NCBI RefSeq assembly: GCF_000189635.1
Contig: NW_002476454.1
Location: forward strand, 186,001-250,000
Source: Tetrahymena thermophila SB210
Taxonomy: Eukaryota > Ciliophora > Oligohymenophorea > Hymenostomatida > Tetrahymenidae
Reading direction: 5' to 3'
DNA: 64,000 nucleotides
In this document: one piece after another, positions 50,709 through 63,525 of the stretch
Layout: each line of letters starts with the position of its first letter
How positions within the stretch are numbered: the stretch's first letter is position 1
Notes under the pieces: model-generated
The model's input: the letters and a program-made list of their open reading frames with translations, nothing else
Databases searched by the model: none
What the model was told of the DNA's origin: nothing
Made by a program: the position numbers and the translations under genes

Positions 50709-52117
50709 ATAAGTAAATGATAAATCCTTAAAATATATATATATTTGGTTTGAATATAAATATATACTACCACCAAAAAATAAAAAATTTTAAATATGAT
50801 CAAATACATAATAAACATATTATTACTATTTTATTTGTTTTGTAAAAAATTATTCTACTAAAGTTAATATAATTATATATTCTTTAACAAAGCTTTCTGG
50901 ATCTATAATTTAAATTGATTTACATTTAAGATTAAAATATGTCTTATTGACTGAATAATTATTAGTTTAGCTAATTTTAAAAATAAAACTCAATATAATA
51001 AATATTAATGTATCCTTTTATATTTATTAAAATTTATTTTTATCCTATTAGAGTTTTATATTTATTTAAAATTGAAATTTTATTTATAAAATGTGTTGAA
51101 AGATTTAATACAAAAAAAATAAAAAAGTAATTTCCTTTAAAAAAAAATGAATATTTTTTAAAAAAAGTTTATGTAAATTTACAATAAAATATATTTTTTT
51201 ATTTTAAGTTATTTTTAGTTTATAAAAAAACTTTGTTTCTCAAAATTAAATAAACGATAGAAGGGTAAAGTATATTTATTGAAAAGAAAGAATATTATTA
51301 TAAAAGTTAAATTTAATATAAGTTATAAACTATAAGATTATATAAATTATGTATATAATAAACGTAGTTATTTTAGTTAATAGATATTATTATAGAGTAT
51401 AGGTTTATTGATTGATTGATTGATGAAACTGTTTTCTTCTTTTTAATTATTTTTTTAGTTATTGATTAGTAAGTTAGTAGGTAAGTAGGTAGGTAGGTAA
51501 GGTAGGAAATAAGGAATTCATTGATGAAAGGTAATAACAATTTAATCAAAATGATCAGAAAAGAGAAAAATTAAATAAAAAATTATAATAAAAATGTTTG
51601 TTTCTTATTTTTAAGAATTATTTTTATTAATTTAAATAAAGTATGGATATCTAATTGATATCCAATATACTTTTATGCTCACATTGATTAAACTGAATAT
51701 TTACCTCTATAATTTAGCCTAATTTAATAATTTGGCATAGATTATTCTTATGATAGTATGTTTGTTTTTTTGGCTTGATACTTAACTAATCATTTTAAAT
51801 ATATAGTTTGAATTTTTGAATTATTGTTCTCATCCATCCATTTACTTGAATCATTCATAATTTTTCTTCTAAAAAATGATTTTACATTTCTCCTTGTATG
51901 TAAATTATACTTAACATCATGATTTTAGCTAAGATAAATATATTGCTAAAATATGCAGTGCTTTGTTTTTTATATATATTATGTAACTTTATAAGATTTA
52001 AGGATATATGATAGATGTTTCCGATTATTAGGCAATTTTTTTCTGAGAAAAATTGAACAAAAGGAAATTTTATTACATTTTATGAGAAATATAATTAATT
52101 TTAACACTTCGTTGATA
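50709..52117. other. convergent AT-rich region with microsatellites
   Basis: Spacer between the ends of the importin gene and the following - kinase gene. It includes a GATT run at about 51407-51424 and a TAGG/TAAG run at about 51470-51512. No exon is seen. Confidence 0.55.
51470..51512. repeat. TAGG/TAAG microsatellite
   Basis: A run of imperfect 4-base units (TAGG with TAAG and TTAG variants), preceded by a GATT run 45 bases upstream. Confidence 0.7.
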
Positions 52118-55100
52118 TCATTTTGCAAGAGATTGTTGATTATTAACATGTCTTTAAAAATTTTATTGTGTAAAACCTTCTTACTCTTAGTTCTGAGGTT
52201 CTATTTATTGGCTTTTCTAACTGGGTTGATAAATTGCTTAATTTGATTATTATTAATTTATTTAATTTATCTTATTAATTTAAGAGGGATTATCTTTATT
52301 TTCATAATTATCAGCATTTAAAATTCTTCCTTTATTACTGGCAACTGCTATTTCTGAGTTGAAAATGTCACACGAAGGTGTAGATGTATTAAAGAATTCA
52401 TTTTATTAATAATTAAGTAAATTAAAATCATCGTTGAATTAAACAGCTGCAATCTTTAATGGCTTTTAGCTAGATGCAAAGAAAGAATCGTCTTTGCTTT
52501 ACCAAGAATATTTTTTAAAAGGGGCTACGTTGCTAAAGTCATCTTCTTCAACATGAGCAGGCTTACTGTCAGTTTTAGATTCTTCTAAGTTACCAGATGT
52601 TGTCTTTTACATTCCTGTTAGAGAAATCTTAGATAATGATTCCTTTTCTGGTTTATTTTATATTTTTTAAGTAGAAAGATTAACAGTTTGGTTCAAAAAC
52701 GAAGCAGCTACACTGTTTTTTTATAGGTTTTCTGAGGAAGAAATATTTTAATTTGTTAAAAATTATTGATCTTAAAATTCAATAATAAAATCTTCATTCT
52801 ACTTTAGTAAACATTCCTCTAATGGATGAGGAATATTTTCTTTAGACTCGGGTTGTGCTTATTTTAGTAAGATTTTTTGTTTTTTAACATTTTATATCTT
52901 TCTTAAAATTTATTAATTTATATCATGCACTAATTTGAGGTATTTATTTTTTAATCCATCAATATTGCTCAGGGGTCTAGTATGAGGTTTTTCCTTTTTA
53001 CTCAATCCCTTATTTTCTAATTTATGCTTAAGCTCTTCAAGAGTTTTATTGAAAACTATAGATATTCTTTCATTCATTTATTATTGTACTTCCTCAATAG
53101 TAGGGATAGGACCTAATATATCATAAATATATTTTTTAATTTTCATTCAATTTCCAAATACTATCTTACCGTTCATCCATGGGTGCATTTTAATTTATTG
53201 TACAGTTATTCTTTTTTAAGGATCACGCTCAAGCATAGAGTGCATTAAGTCTTTTGATTAAAAAAATTAATAAGATTTCTATTCAATAAAAAATGTAAAA
53301 AATATTAATTAAAATTAGAAAATTCTTTGATTATTTATCCTCAAAAAAAGATTGTGGTAAATAAGCTTCTTAAAATTATAATAAAGTTTCTTTTTGAAAT
53401 TTAAAAATAATACTGATCATCATAATTAATTCTTGAAAGATTCAAATGTTTAAATAGAAAACACAAACAATATTTCCCTTATTAAAAATTTATTACTTAA
53501 TCTCCTTGTTAAAATTTAAAAATATTTATTCCTTTATTTGTTTTAAAAAGTAGTGATTCACCATTATTTTTCAACAATAAATAAAAATGCTTCTATTGAA
53601 CCATTTTTTCAATTAAAATTTATCAAAAAAATACTTAAAATTATTAACATCAGAAATCAATTTTTATTTTTGTTTAGCTTTAAACTAACTTATTTAAATT
53701 TTACTCTCTCTTTGTTTTTGTAATATAATTATATTTTTATACTAAAGTAATTGTATTTTTTGTATTGAGTAAAATATGTCTTATAATAATTTTTATCAGA
53801 TTAGAAAAATTTCTCATCAAGAACTTTAAAATTAATTAATTTTTTTTTATATTTAACTTTCTTCTATCAAAAAAAAATAATTTAATAGAAAAAAATTTTT
53901 TTAATATTTAATGGTGAATTTTTGATAAAGATATCTGGTTTAATAGAAAATTGATTGGTGATTATATTGAAATAAAACTAAATCTAAGATAATTACCTTT
54001 GAATTCGTTTGTAGGCTTGTAGTTATAAGCAAATATTTTCCAGAAATTATTCTTGTTGTCCATGCAAAAGCGAGAGTAGTATCTATCACTTGAGCTTGTA
54101 CTTCCAAAAGGAGCACTACTCATGACCATCATAAAGAGTACACAGGCTGAGGAAAATAAATCAATAGGTTCTGCATTGTATTTAATACCACTATATTAAT
54201 TTTATGTTATTTCAGGAGGATTGTATTCAGGTGAACCAACTGGTTCAGATGAATCAAATAAAATAACTTGTCCTTTATCGTTTCTACATCTTGCAGAAAA
54301 TCCAAAATCACAAAGTTTTATATTGAGTTTTTTGTCAATCAGAATATTTTCTGGTTTTATATCTCTATGAGAGATTCCTTTTTAATGCAAATATTCTATG
54401 CCTTTAATATAAAATAAGATCAGTATGTTCATAGAAAGATGAAATATTTTATAAAAGTAATTAGCATAATGTAAATAAGTTTTAGACATGTAGCATTAAT
54501 GTCTGAATAAGTATTTTATTACTAATATTTTCGGTTAGTTTACAACTGTGGTGCAAATATTATAAAAGAAATTAATAATAATACAAAAAATAACTAGTAT
54601 AAAGGCCTAAGTAAATAGAGATAGGCAGGGAGGCACAAATATAATATTTGAGTAGGTTTGTTTGGCATTTGTTTCGTCAAATTAACTAAAATGAATGAAA
54701 AAATTTACTTTCTAAAATTTGCTTGAAAAAGAATCTTGCAAGATCTTCTTCAAACTTAGATGTGTGCATTAGAAATTTAAATAACTCTCCGTTTTCAGCA
54801 ATTTTCATTACATAATATAAGACACCAAACTCTCTACCGTCGCATTTTGTGTATTTACCATTGAGACACACTCTTTGCAACTAAACAATATTGGGATTTG
54901 GAGTAACTTAATTTAATATTTTAACTTCGTTAATAAATAATTCAAGGCTGCTTTCATCAGTAATACTTTGTTCTCTCATAATTTTTATAGCCACTTTTTT
55001 CTTTGTTTCCATGTCTATTCCCAATTTGACTCTATTTAAATAGTAAATATTTAAAGATTAAACAAATGGTTAGAAAGAGAACATATAAAAATTGAATCAT

Positions 55101-55440
55101 TCTAACTCAAATATCTTTAGCAATAAAATGTATTTTTTCAATTAAAAATATCACTTTGTAAAAAAAAATTTTATTCTAATAATTTTGCAATATAATAAAC
55201 GCCGTTAATACTGCTTTGTGATATTTATTATCTTAATGAAATTAAGTCTTGTCAGACTTATATAAATGGTTAATGTAGACTATGAGAGTTAAGAAAATCT
55301 AACAAAAAGCAGCTTGATGCTGGTTTAAAATTGATCTACTTTGCATAGCGACCTTCACCGATTGTATACAAAATTTAATATTTTCCATCAAGTATACGAA
55401 CTTTGTTCTATATTTCTGGAATCTCTTGTGTACCTATCAT
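52118..55440 (-). CDS. serine/threonine protein kinase, CAMK/ULK-like
   Basis: Five exons (55440-55340, 55031-54709, 54401-53997, 53250-53170, 53112-52118) join in frame to 634 residues; introns are 308, 307, 746 and 57 nt. The kinase domain starts near the N-terminus: [82 protein letters not shown] in the APE position, then [14 protein letters not shown] and MLERDPQKRITVQQIKMHPW. Key Lys, Asp and Asn are all kept, so it is probably active. The C-terminal ~330 residues are a charged coiled coil ([20 protein letters not shown]) and then a Ser and Asn rich tail ending in Gln runs. Start chosen because it directly precedes the Gly loop. Confidence 0.85.
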
Positions 55441-56377
55441 ATACTATTTTTTTTTTTTTACAAACTAATCTTGTTCAATCAAAAATGTGTAATACTATTT
55501 GCTTTTTTTTGTTTTTCTTTTTTTGATTGTTTATTTGATTATGCTTTCCTGGTTCTATAAATTGTTTCTTCTTTTATTGATTGCTTTTTCTTGGTGTCTT
55601 TTCTTTTAATTGCTATTTAATTAATTCTTATGCTTTGCTATTATTATAAACTGCAAATAAACACTTTTTTGCATTTTTGTTAGCTAATTGATTAACTCAT
55701 CAAAACTCATTTTATATTTCCATTGGATTTTAATCAATATTTATTAAATAATTTGCCTTTTCTTTTATATGAATTCATCTATTTTGATGCATTCATTAGA
55801 GAATTTGATCAAGCAACTTAATCAATATTATCTGATAAATGAATTTCAAGTTGAAATTTTATAATTTCTTTCTAGCAAAGATGCTTCATATTCATACAAA
55901 AAAAAGGATAAGTATTTCAAAATTTGAGTTAAAATGTCTATCAAAAATTAATTTGATATAAAATAAATATCATTTTAGATTCTTCTATTCATTCTTTATT
56001 ATTTAAAACTTAAATAATTACTTTTAATAAGAATGAAGAAAAATGCATTAAAACTTAGTTAAATGTTAATTAAAACTTGTTTTTTTAAACTTTTCTACTT
56101 TAGAATAAATCATTAGAAAGTCGTAATTGTGTCAAGTAAATTTTGAGAAACTTTTTTTTAGTTAAAGTAGGTCATTTAATTTTACATTAAAAAATTAATA
56201 CAAAAATTTTTAAAAATTTTCAATAAATTAAAGGCAACTCAATTTAAAATTGTAAATTAATAAAAAAATAGTTAAAAGTTTAGATTATCATTATTTAATA
56301 CAACTAAGTATTTTAAACATATTTATTTGAAAATATCAATTTAATAATAAATTACTAAAAACGATTCAAGCTTTGAA
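55441..56377. other. divergent intergenic region
   Basis: Promoter region shared by the - kinase gene and the + Gln/Asn-rich gene. The strand toward the kinase start is marked by a poly-T run near 55447-55460 and T-rich sequence to 55600. No exon is seen. Confidence 0.55.
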
Positions 56378-57187
56378 ATGTCTTATGGAATATTCAATTA
56401 TGAAAACGATGAAATGTAATTATTTATCTACTTTAAATGTAACAAACTAAAATAATTAGACATAATTTAATTAATATAACAGTGGTACTTGCATGATGCT
56501 GATATATGATTTAGAAGAGCCCAATTAATAGCAAAAAAATAATATAGTAGTAAATAATAAAACAAGTGCATATAAATATGAAAGCGAGTATTCAATTAAA
56601 TCAAGAAATAGTGAGGTATTATTTTTAAAATTTATATGACAAAGTTAAATCTATAACTATGTAAAAAGGAAACTACAAATAGGAAATAAAGACCAATGAG
56701 TGGTATGTCATATTAAAAAAAGTAAGTAAGTGACACTAACTTTGGATTTAATCAAAGTAAGTAAAGTGATTATAACTTTTTTGGTTCATCTCAAACAAGC
56801 AATGGTGTAAGTAATTAAAATAATCAATATATGCAATAAAATTTATAGAATGGCAACAATAACAACAATATGAATATGAATAACTTAAATTCAAACCCAA
56901 TCACTCAAAATTTTTAATCTACAAATTAACCAATAAATTAAAATAATGGATATATGAATGCTAATCAGTACTTTCCTGGTTAAAAACCTATGTAATCTCA
57001 ACAATAATCGCAGTAGTATTAATAGCAATAATAGTAATAAAATTTACCTCAAAATAACGATTATTAATTATAATATTAAACATTTTCCAAAATGATGAAA
57101 AATATGGATGAAGATACTTTCAAGTAATTTATGCAGCAATATTAAATGGAACAATAAATTGGAAAACAAAAGCCTAATTATATGTGA
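56378..57187 (+). CDS. Gln/Asn-rich low-complexity protein
   Basis: Exons 56378-56415, 56483-56615 and 56669-57187 join in frame to 229 residues. The N-terminus MSYGIFNYENDEIG is followed by a short Glu, Asn and Gln stretch; most of the rest is Asn, Gln, Met, Tyr and Ser, with Gln runs written in mixed CAA, CAG, TAA and TAG. The end (KMMKNMDEDTFKQFMQQY) is helical and could be a small binding motif. Such prion-like composition is common in RNA-binding or transcription proteins, but no domain supports a role. Confidence 0.7.
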
Positions 57188-58527
57188 CATTAATTGCTAA
57201 TCATCGTTTAATTTTACAGAAGGATGAATGTCTTTTTACTTAATAAAATGTTTAATTGCTAATTCATAAAAAATTAAAAATTTTAATCAATGACTGTAAT
57301 TAATTCTTATAACAATTATATTTTGTATTTGTTTTTTTTTTTTTAATACGCATTATTAATAAAAGTAGAGGATTTAATATTAATTTCTTTCAAAACTTCA
57401 CCTAATTTATTATGAATAAAAGAAAAATTGAAATTAGATCAATAGATATCTCTTTCTTTATTATTTTTATTTTACAAAAAAATTGATTTAATCAAGATAA
57501 AGAGGAGAAAGAGAAGTAAAAATATTTAGTTTCAAAAACTAAAACAAGTTTTTAAAAAAACAATGATTGATTGATAAAATCATCATCAATTATCTAAAAT
57601 GAGAAAATATTTTATCTATTTATTATGGATATGGTCAAAAATATATATTTTCTCATATAAAGATAATCCTCTCAACTATAATTTTTAACATAATGTTATA
57701 TTGAACTAAATTTATTTTTATTATCTCAGTAATGAAGCAACTCCATAAAATTAATTGCTTCGGTAGCAATCAAATATATTAATTAATTGCAAGCCATCAT
57801 GTATAATCAAAAACAATTTTATAAACAAATAAATAACAAGATTGAGAATTGAGCTTAATGTCTTATATCTATTATATATAATTAGTATTTTTTAAATTAG
57901 GAAAAAGAAGCAATCTCAAATAGGATCTCACTCTGTTCATAATCTCGACCTAAATAAATATACTTAAAAAGAAAAAAGAAGATAAAAAGTATTCAATAAA
58001 GAAAAGAAAGAAAAAATAAAAAAGAAGAAAAAAAGTAAAAATAAAAATAAAAAGAAAAAGAAAGAAAGAAAGAAAGAAAGAAAGAAATAAATAAATAAAC
58101 AAAGAATCGAATGAAATAATTCACATAAAAAAATTAAAAAATATTTGAATAATTAAAAGAACAAAAAATATGAAAATTAAAACAAACTCAAAGAAGACAA
58201 ACTAGATATTTTCCATTTTATCAGATTTTTTATATTTTAACTATTAATTTATATTTTGTATTTTATTTTGAATTTCAATACACCAAATCAAATTCAAATA
58301 ATTTTTAATTTTCTTTATTGAAATTAAATTTTTTTAATTTTTACTTTTGACTTTTAATAAAAAACTTTATTACAAAAAATATTCTTTGATTAACTACTTT
58401 TTTTGGTAAAGTAATCATTTAAATTTTTTTCCACGAAATGTTCTATTAAACAACGATTATTAATTAGTGAAAGATAAAGTAATAAATTTTTGCAAATATT
58501 AAAAGTATCTTTCAATAAAATAAGAAA
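57188..58527. other. spacer with purine tract and a hairpin pair
   Basis: The region contains alternating hairpins at 57734-57770 and a long polypurine stretch at about 57958-58085 ending in GAAA repeats. An ATG frame from about 57858 across the purine tract is Lys-rich and is not taken as a gene. Confidence 0.5.
57958..58085 (+). repeat. polypurine tract with (GAAA)n microsatellite
   Basis: Almost only A and G on the + strand, with a perfect GAAA run at about 58060-58085. It lies upstream of the LITAF gene. Such mirror-like purine tracts can form triplex DNA and often vary in length. Confidence 0.8.
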
Positions 58528-59903
58528 ATGTAATAGTTAAAAAATAGAAATAAAGAAGAGAAAGAGGAATAACTAACTTTAGGAGACTAGTATAAATTTT
58601 ATATAAATAGCAAAAAGACAACTTAACAATAAAATTATTTTTAAAATTTTCATAATAGGCCTGTTAAAATTAAATGTGGATATTGTGCAGCTAATTAGAA
58701 AACAGAAGTTAAATTTAAGAATGGTGTTATAAGTTATGCATTATGCTTTTTAGCATTTTTGCTGCTACCATTTTTAGTTAGCATTATTGCAATCCTACTC
58801 ATTTTTGTTTTGACTAAGAATTTAGTTCATGTGTAAAATAACTTTTTTTATTTTTACTATCTTAATTGAAAAAAGTTCTTTTAAAATTCAATTGATTTAT
58901 AAAACAGATGCTCATGCTGTGAAAATTAGCTAGGAAATGATGGAAAAATAATTTATGCTTTAAAATTTAAAGACGAGATTGTAACTTTAAAAGCAGGAGA
59001 AATGGGGTTTATTATGACAAGAAAATTGATTATTACTATTATTTTAATAGCTCTTAATGTCATAGTTTTAATATATAAAATAAATCACACAATTCAAGGA
59101 GGACATCATCATAAGTATGGATTTACTCATGCTCATGATTAAAGTAAGTTAAACTTAAATAAGAGCTCTTTCAACAATATTTGAAAATTAATTATAGTTT
59201 ACCCTATTCAGTCAAATTGGACAGATTTTTATAATGAATGTAATATCAAACTATTAATGGGACAAGGACAATAATAAATGAAACACTGTTATTACAAATA
59301 TATTGGTAAAACTGTTTCAAACTGGGAAGGTAAATTAACATCTTATAATAAATGTAATTTTAATATCTTTTTATTTCAGGTTACATTATAAGAGTTGAAG
59401 ATTTAAGAGGATCTCTAAAGCAATTCTTTAATCATGCTGTTACTATTTTAGTATAAATGGATCCAACAGAGCAAACCGAAGAATAGAAATTCCCTGATTT
59501 ATAGTTAACTTTTGACAGTGAAGTTGCAGATTTTTACTCCAATTTTCTAGATTAGATAAATAGAGGTGATAAAATTGGATTTAATGCAACAATTAAAAGT
59601 ATAGGATTTGAGGAGCCTAGACACTTACACGTTATTTAAATAGAGAAGTTAGAAGGATTTAAATTAATTGAACCTCATGTTCATCACCATGGTCGTTATA
59701 AAGATTTAAATAGAAGCTTTAGAAAAAGTAAAGATCTAACTCCTGAAGTATAGTTGGAAAAATAAGAATAAACCCAAGAGTCATAAGAATAGTAAAAAAA
59801 AGAAAATAATGAGCAAAATTAAGAAGATAAATTAGAAAACAATGAATAGCTAAAAGTTGAAAATTTTGAAAATAATTAAGATGATTAAGATAAAGGATAG
59901 TGA
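58528..59903 (+). CDS. LITAF-domain membrane protein with wolframin-like OB-fold domain
   Basis: Exons 58528-58832, 58908-59143, 59198-59329 and 59380-59903 join in frame to 398 residues. Residues ~48-125 resemble a LITAF domain: KIKCGYCAANQKTEVKF, a long hydrophobic stretch (CFLAFLLLPFLVSIIAILLI), then VCSCCENQLG. LITAF proteins bind zinc with two Cys pairs and sit in endosomal or lysosomal membranes through that hydrophobic part. A second membrane helix (KLIITIILIALNVIVLIY) and a His-rich loop follow. Then comes WTDFYNECN, CYYKYIGKTVSNWEGYIIRV and GDKIGFNATIKSIGFEEPRH, resembling the C-terminal OB-fold of wolframin. A second His cluster (PHVHHHG) and an acidic Gln and Glu tail end the protein. 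Confidence 0.7.
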
Positions 59904-60964
59904 AATAACAAAAAATATGTGTTCAATAATTAATCTTTGTTTTTTAATTGTATGAAATTAATAAATACAAAATTTAAAATGTAAATCTGCTAAATAAAAA
60001 CTATTATATTTAAATAAAGATATTTTTTGGATTTATTAATTGATTATTTGTTTTATTAATTTTTAAATACTATGTTATTTACATATTTTATTTTTATTTT
60101 CTTGTAATTCATTTATACGAACAATTTTATTTTTGCTTTTTGTTTTAAATAAATTTAAATATCAAGATTCAATTAAAACTGTTCCTTTATCTTAGCAAAT
60201 TTGTTAAAAATAATTTCAAGAAATTCTTTTTTTTATTTGATAAATTATTAGATAATTATTCGTATATTTTTTCATATGTAAATTTGGTAAGTAAAATCGA
60301 AATAACAAAAAGATTTATTGCTTAAGATTAAATAATTTTAACTCAATATAGAGTGAAATTTCTATTTAATTTACAAAAGGTGAAATGTAAAATATCTTAA
60401 TAACATTATAAATACAGCTAAAATAAGTTTAAAACAGCTTTATTTTTGAGTTTTTAGAAAGCTTTAAATTCGAAAAATGTAAAATTTGAAATAATATACA
60501 ATGTATTCATTCTTACACTGTGTCATTTTTTTTGAAAAAGATAAACTTTGAAAAATTTATGGTTTTCCCTAATAATGATTTTCTATCTTATATTTTCCTT
60601 TTTATAAGTTTTAAAATAATATACGGTACATGATATTTTATTCAAGATACCCATGTTATTTATTATAGAGTAAGTAAGTTAATTGGCTGACACATTAATT
60701 TAAAAGTTATAAAAAAATCAACACATTATAGAAATAGATATTAAGATTAGTTGATGAATAAAATATAATTTACAAATTACATAAAAATCAACCTTGAAAT
60801 AAATAAATATTTATTATTCAAATATGATGATTAGCTCAATAAAAAATTATTTTTGAGATAAAATAAAATTTGAACTTAAATTACATGAAAAAAAAAATTT
60901 TAAATGTTCAATTGAGGGAATTAGTTTTGATTATTTTTAATTTAAACTAAGTTGTATTATTTTT
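59904..60964. other. convergent intergenic region
   Basis: Spacer between the ends of the LITAF gene and the CCCH-phosphatase gene. AT-rich, no exon, no clear repeat. Confidence 0.6.
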
Positions 60965-62223
60965 TCAAATTTAAAATGGGTAAGCTTCACAGTTTTCAAA
61001 AGACCTGCCACTTTTTACAAATCCATTTTGTGCTTTACCTTCTGAAGTAAAGGAACTTAAAAATCCATGATGAGAGACTAATCCAATTTTTTAAATACTT
61101 GTATCTATTTAGTTTTGATCAATATAATCAAGTATATAGTTTTTAGTTTTTAAAGTTCTTTCATAGAGATGTGAATGCTTTTCAACAGAACTTGGAAAAG
61201 ATCTTTAACATTCATCTAATAAAATTTCTTTTATTGGTTTTCCTTCAGAATCTTAATTTATCATTGCTCTTAAGTAAGATTTTAAATCTTCATCAGCAAG
61301 ATTTTAGATTTACCAATTTTCTGTGCTAAATTTGAATTAATCAAACAAAGAAAAATCAAATTAGGAGTCTTTAAATTCTTATTTAACTTTCTCAAAATCT
61401 GAAACATCACATACTTTTGACAAGATTTCTGTGCAATACGGGAGTACAATAAATTTGATCTTATTTAGATTTGGGTGGTTTTAAAATAAAATTTAGGCTG
61501 TCTGAAGGGTCCTCCTTAAAGGAGAAACAAAAACAGTATGAAAAGTATAATTTTAAATAAATTTAGCATTATTTTTGCACATTTATTCACCAAGTGGATG
61601 AAGAGCAGCATCAATATATTCTTTTCTGAGTTAATATACCACAGATTTAGGATCACTGTAAGAAATTCCTGTCTGATGGAAAAAACGAAAAGCAGCATAG
61701 TTGTAGTAGCTTAAAGCATGTCGAATCAGAATCAATTAATCAGCTTTAGTGGGTTGTTTTACAGGTTAAAATTCCATGCAAAAATTATATAGTTCAGCTT
61801 CATCCATGCTATAGTTATTCATACTTTCTAGTGAAGGATCAAATTAATCTGGAGTAATTGGGTTTTCTTAAATTTTAGGATGAAAATCCTCACAGTCATA
61901 TTCGCTCTTTTAGCATAAGCCTTTGATGTAATTAATACAATTTTTCTTTACAGTATAAACTGTGTGGGATTGCTTTAAATGTTTCTTTTTATTGCAATTT
62001 TTAGATTTGTTATTTTCATTTGAGCTACTTCTACTAATTGATTTACTTTTTGAATCTTATTATTTGCTATTTTAAGATTATAAGTATTTCTTGTGATTTC
62101 TTTACTTTCTTTCATTATCTTGAGACCTACTACGAGACCTTGATCTACTTCTATTTAAAATAATTATAATCTATTTAAAATATCTGCTTTTTAAAAAATA
62201 TTTTACTCCTAAGAATCAGACAT
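60965..62223 (-). CDS. RS-rich CCCH zinc finger plus histidine-phosphatase domain protein
   Basis: A 17-nt first exon (62223-62207) joins 62150-60965 across a 56-nt intron, giving 400 residues. The N-terminus is an Arg-Ser repeat (SRSRSRSRSQ) followed by basic Ser-rich sequence. Near residues 77-97 a CCCH finger with spacing C-x7-C-x6-C-x3-H is present (CINYIKGLCQKSEYDCEDFH), a common RNA-binding module. The rest is a phosphoglycerate-mutase-like histidine phosphatase: LILIRHALSYYN with the catalytic His (about 150), FVSPLRRTLQTA, a Glu in YCTEILSKVCD, and the second His in IGLVSHHGFL. Substrate unknown. The RS and CCCH parts suggest a nuclear or RNA-linked role. Confidence 0.85.
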
Positions 62224-62312
62224 TTAAAACTAAATTTTTTTGTTTGTTTTTTTATTTTTAGAAATATCTATATTAATTTTATTTATGAAATATCTTAATT
62301 AATTTTTGATTT

Positions 62313-62358
62313 TTTTAAATCAATATTTATCAAATAGTATATTTAGGTTTTTATTTAA
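62313..62358. repeat. first copy of a 46-nt direct repeat
   Basis: TTTTAAATCAATATTTATCA begins this copy, just upstream of the CCCH-phosphatase gene. A second copy with one mismatch occupies 63955-64000. Copy ends are AGGTTTTTATTTAA in both. Confidence 0.9.
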
Positions 62359-62504
62359 AAAAGCAGATTAGTAAGCTGAACAAATACATAATACCTTTCT
62401 TTTTATTAACAAAAATATATTTAAAGAATCTAACAGCATTTCAAAAATAGTTTATGCTAAAATATGATTTTATTATATAAAAATGGTATTAATATATATT
62501 GTAA

Positions 62505-63525
62505 ATGCTCGTTAATTAAGCATATTTTAATTAAGGCATTTTTTACTTAAATTTTTTTTTTTTTTTTATATAATATAAAAATATACTGAAGTTTTAATTC
62601 TCTCAATCATGTGGAATTTACAGTGATCCTTTTTATGTTTTACTAAAGAATGAAGCTAATACTTTTTTGAAAGAGCTAAATACTTATGGTGAAAATGTTA
62701 ATTTAGCTCTAACTCAAAAGAAAGATGTTCAAAATTCAGCGAATCTAGCTCGTATTCATTATTTTTTTTCATTTCTTTATATTATACTATTTTTTCTTTA
62801 AATTTGGTAACAAATTATATTTAGATTTCATTTATTTTATGAATCATTTGATTTTTCTTATTCTATCTCAGTATATTTTATAAAGCAAATAATTAAATTA
62901 GTTTATTCATATTCAATTCCATGATGATATATTATTTGTCTTTTTAAAAAATAAATCCTTCAAAATAGTAGTAATCACTTGTAGTATCAAATATTTGTTA
63001 TTAATAGTTTTTTAATTGAGTGTAATATCAATTTTTTAATTCATTTTTTTTGAGGTTAGTTAGAAGACTTAATTAAATAATTATAAAGATTATTTATTAA
63101 ATTCTATTCGTCAAATCTACAATTACTTGTTATTATATTCTGATTTTATTATAAATGTACTTAACATCGATCAAATGTTAGATGATTAGAGGAGATTATT
63201 TCATTAAATGATAAAAGGTAAATAACTTAATTAAACTCTTTATAATCCAAATATTTTCCATTAAAATATAAAGGGAATAGTATGTGTTAGTTCTTAATTT
63301 CCTTATATAAACGATCATTTTAATCTAGTCTTATCACGCATGTATGAACTATTCTCACTTTATACCAAAGTAATCGAGAGATGCAATAGTGATATTTACA
63401 TTAATTAGATGATATAAGTTCAATTGGTCCTTCCATAATAAAAGAATAAATCTTATCCCTTAAATATTGAGTTATTCTTGATTGAATCCATTAATCAACC
63501 ATGTTTTTTTAACTTTAAAAATTGA
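62505..63525 (+). CDS. partly resolved gene, perhaps Mediator MED8-like
   Basis: The first exon (in frame from an ATG at 62505, clearly coding from about 62622 to 62752) reads SDPFYVLLKNEANTFLKELN and then ALTQKKDVQNSANLA, followed by a GTATTC donor. The last exon is clearly coding from about 63052 to TGA at 63523-63525: QLNNYKDYLLNSIRQIYNYL, NIDQMLDDQRRLFHQMIKG and VLSRMYELFSLYTKVIERC, then INQMIQVQLVLPQQKN. The last part weakly resembles the end of Mediator subunit 8. The acceptor of the last exon is unsure (near 63008 fits phase), and the poly-T run near the proposed start makes the N-terminus doubtful. Confidence 0.45.

Noticed and set aside
57858-58150. Lys-rich + frame across the purine tract
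   Set aside because: The frame is open only because an AG-only microsatellite cannot contain TGA in that phase; the translation is Lys, Arg and Glu repeats.
59904-60964. Hidden exons between the convergent genes
   Set aside because: Frames are open for short distances but show no coding-like composition or consistent splice pairs.
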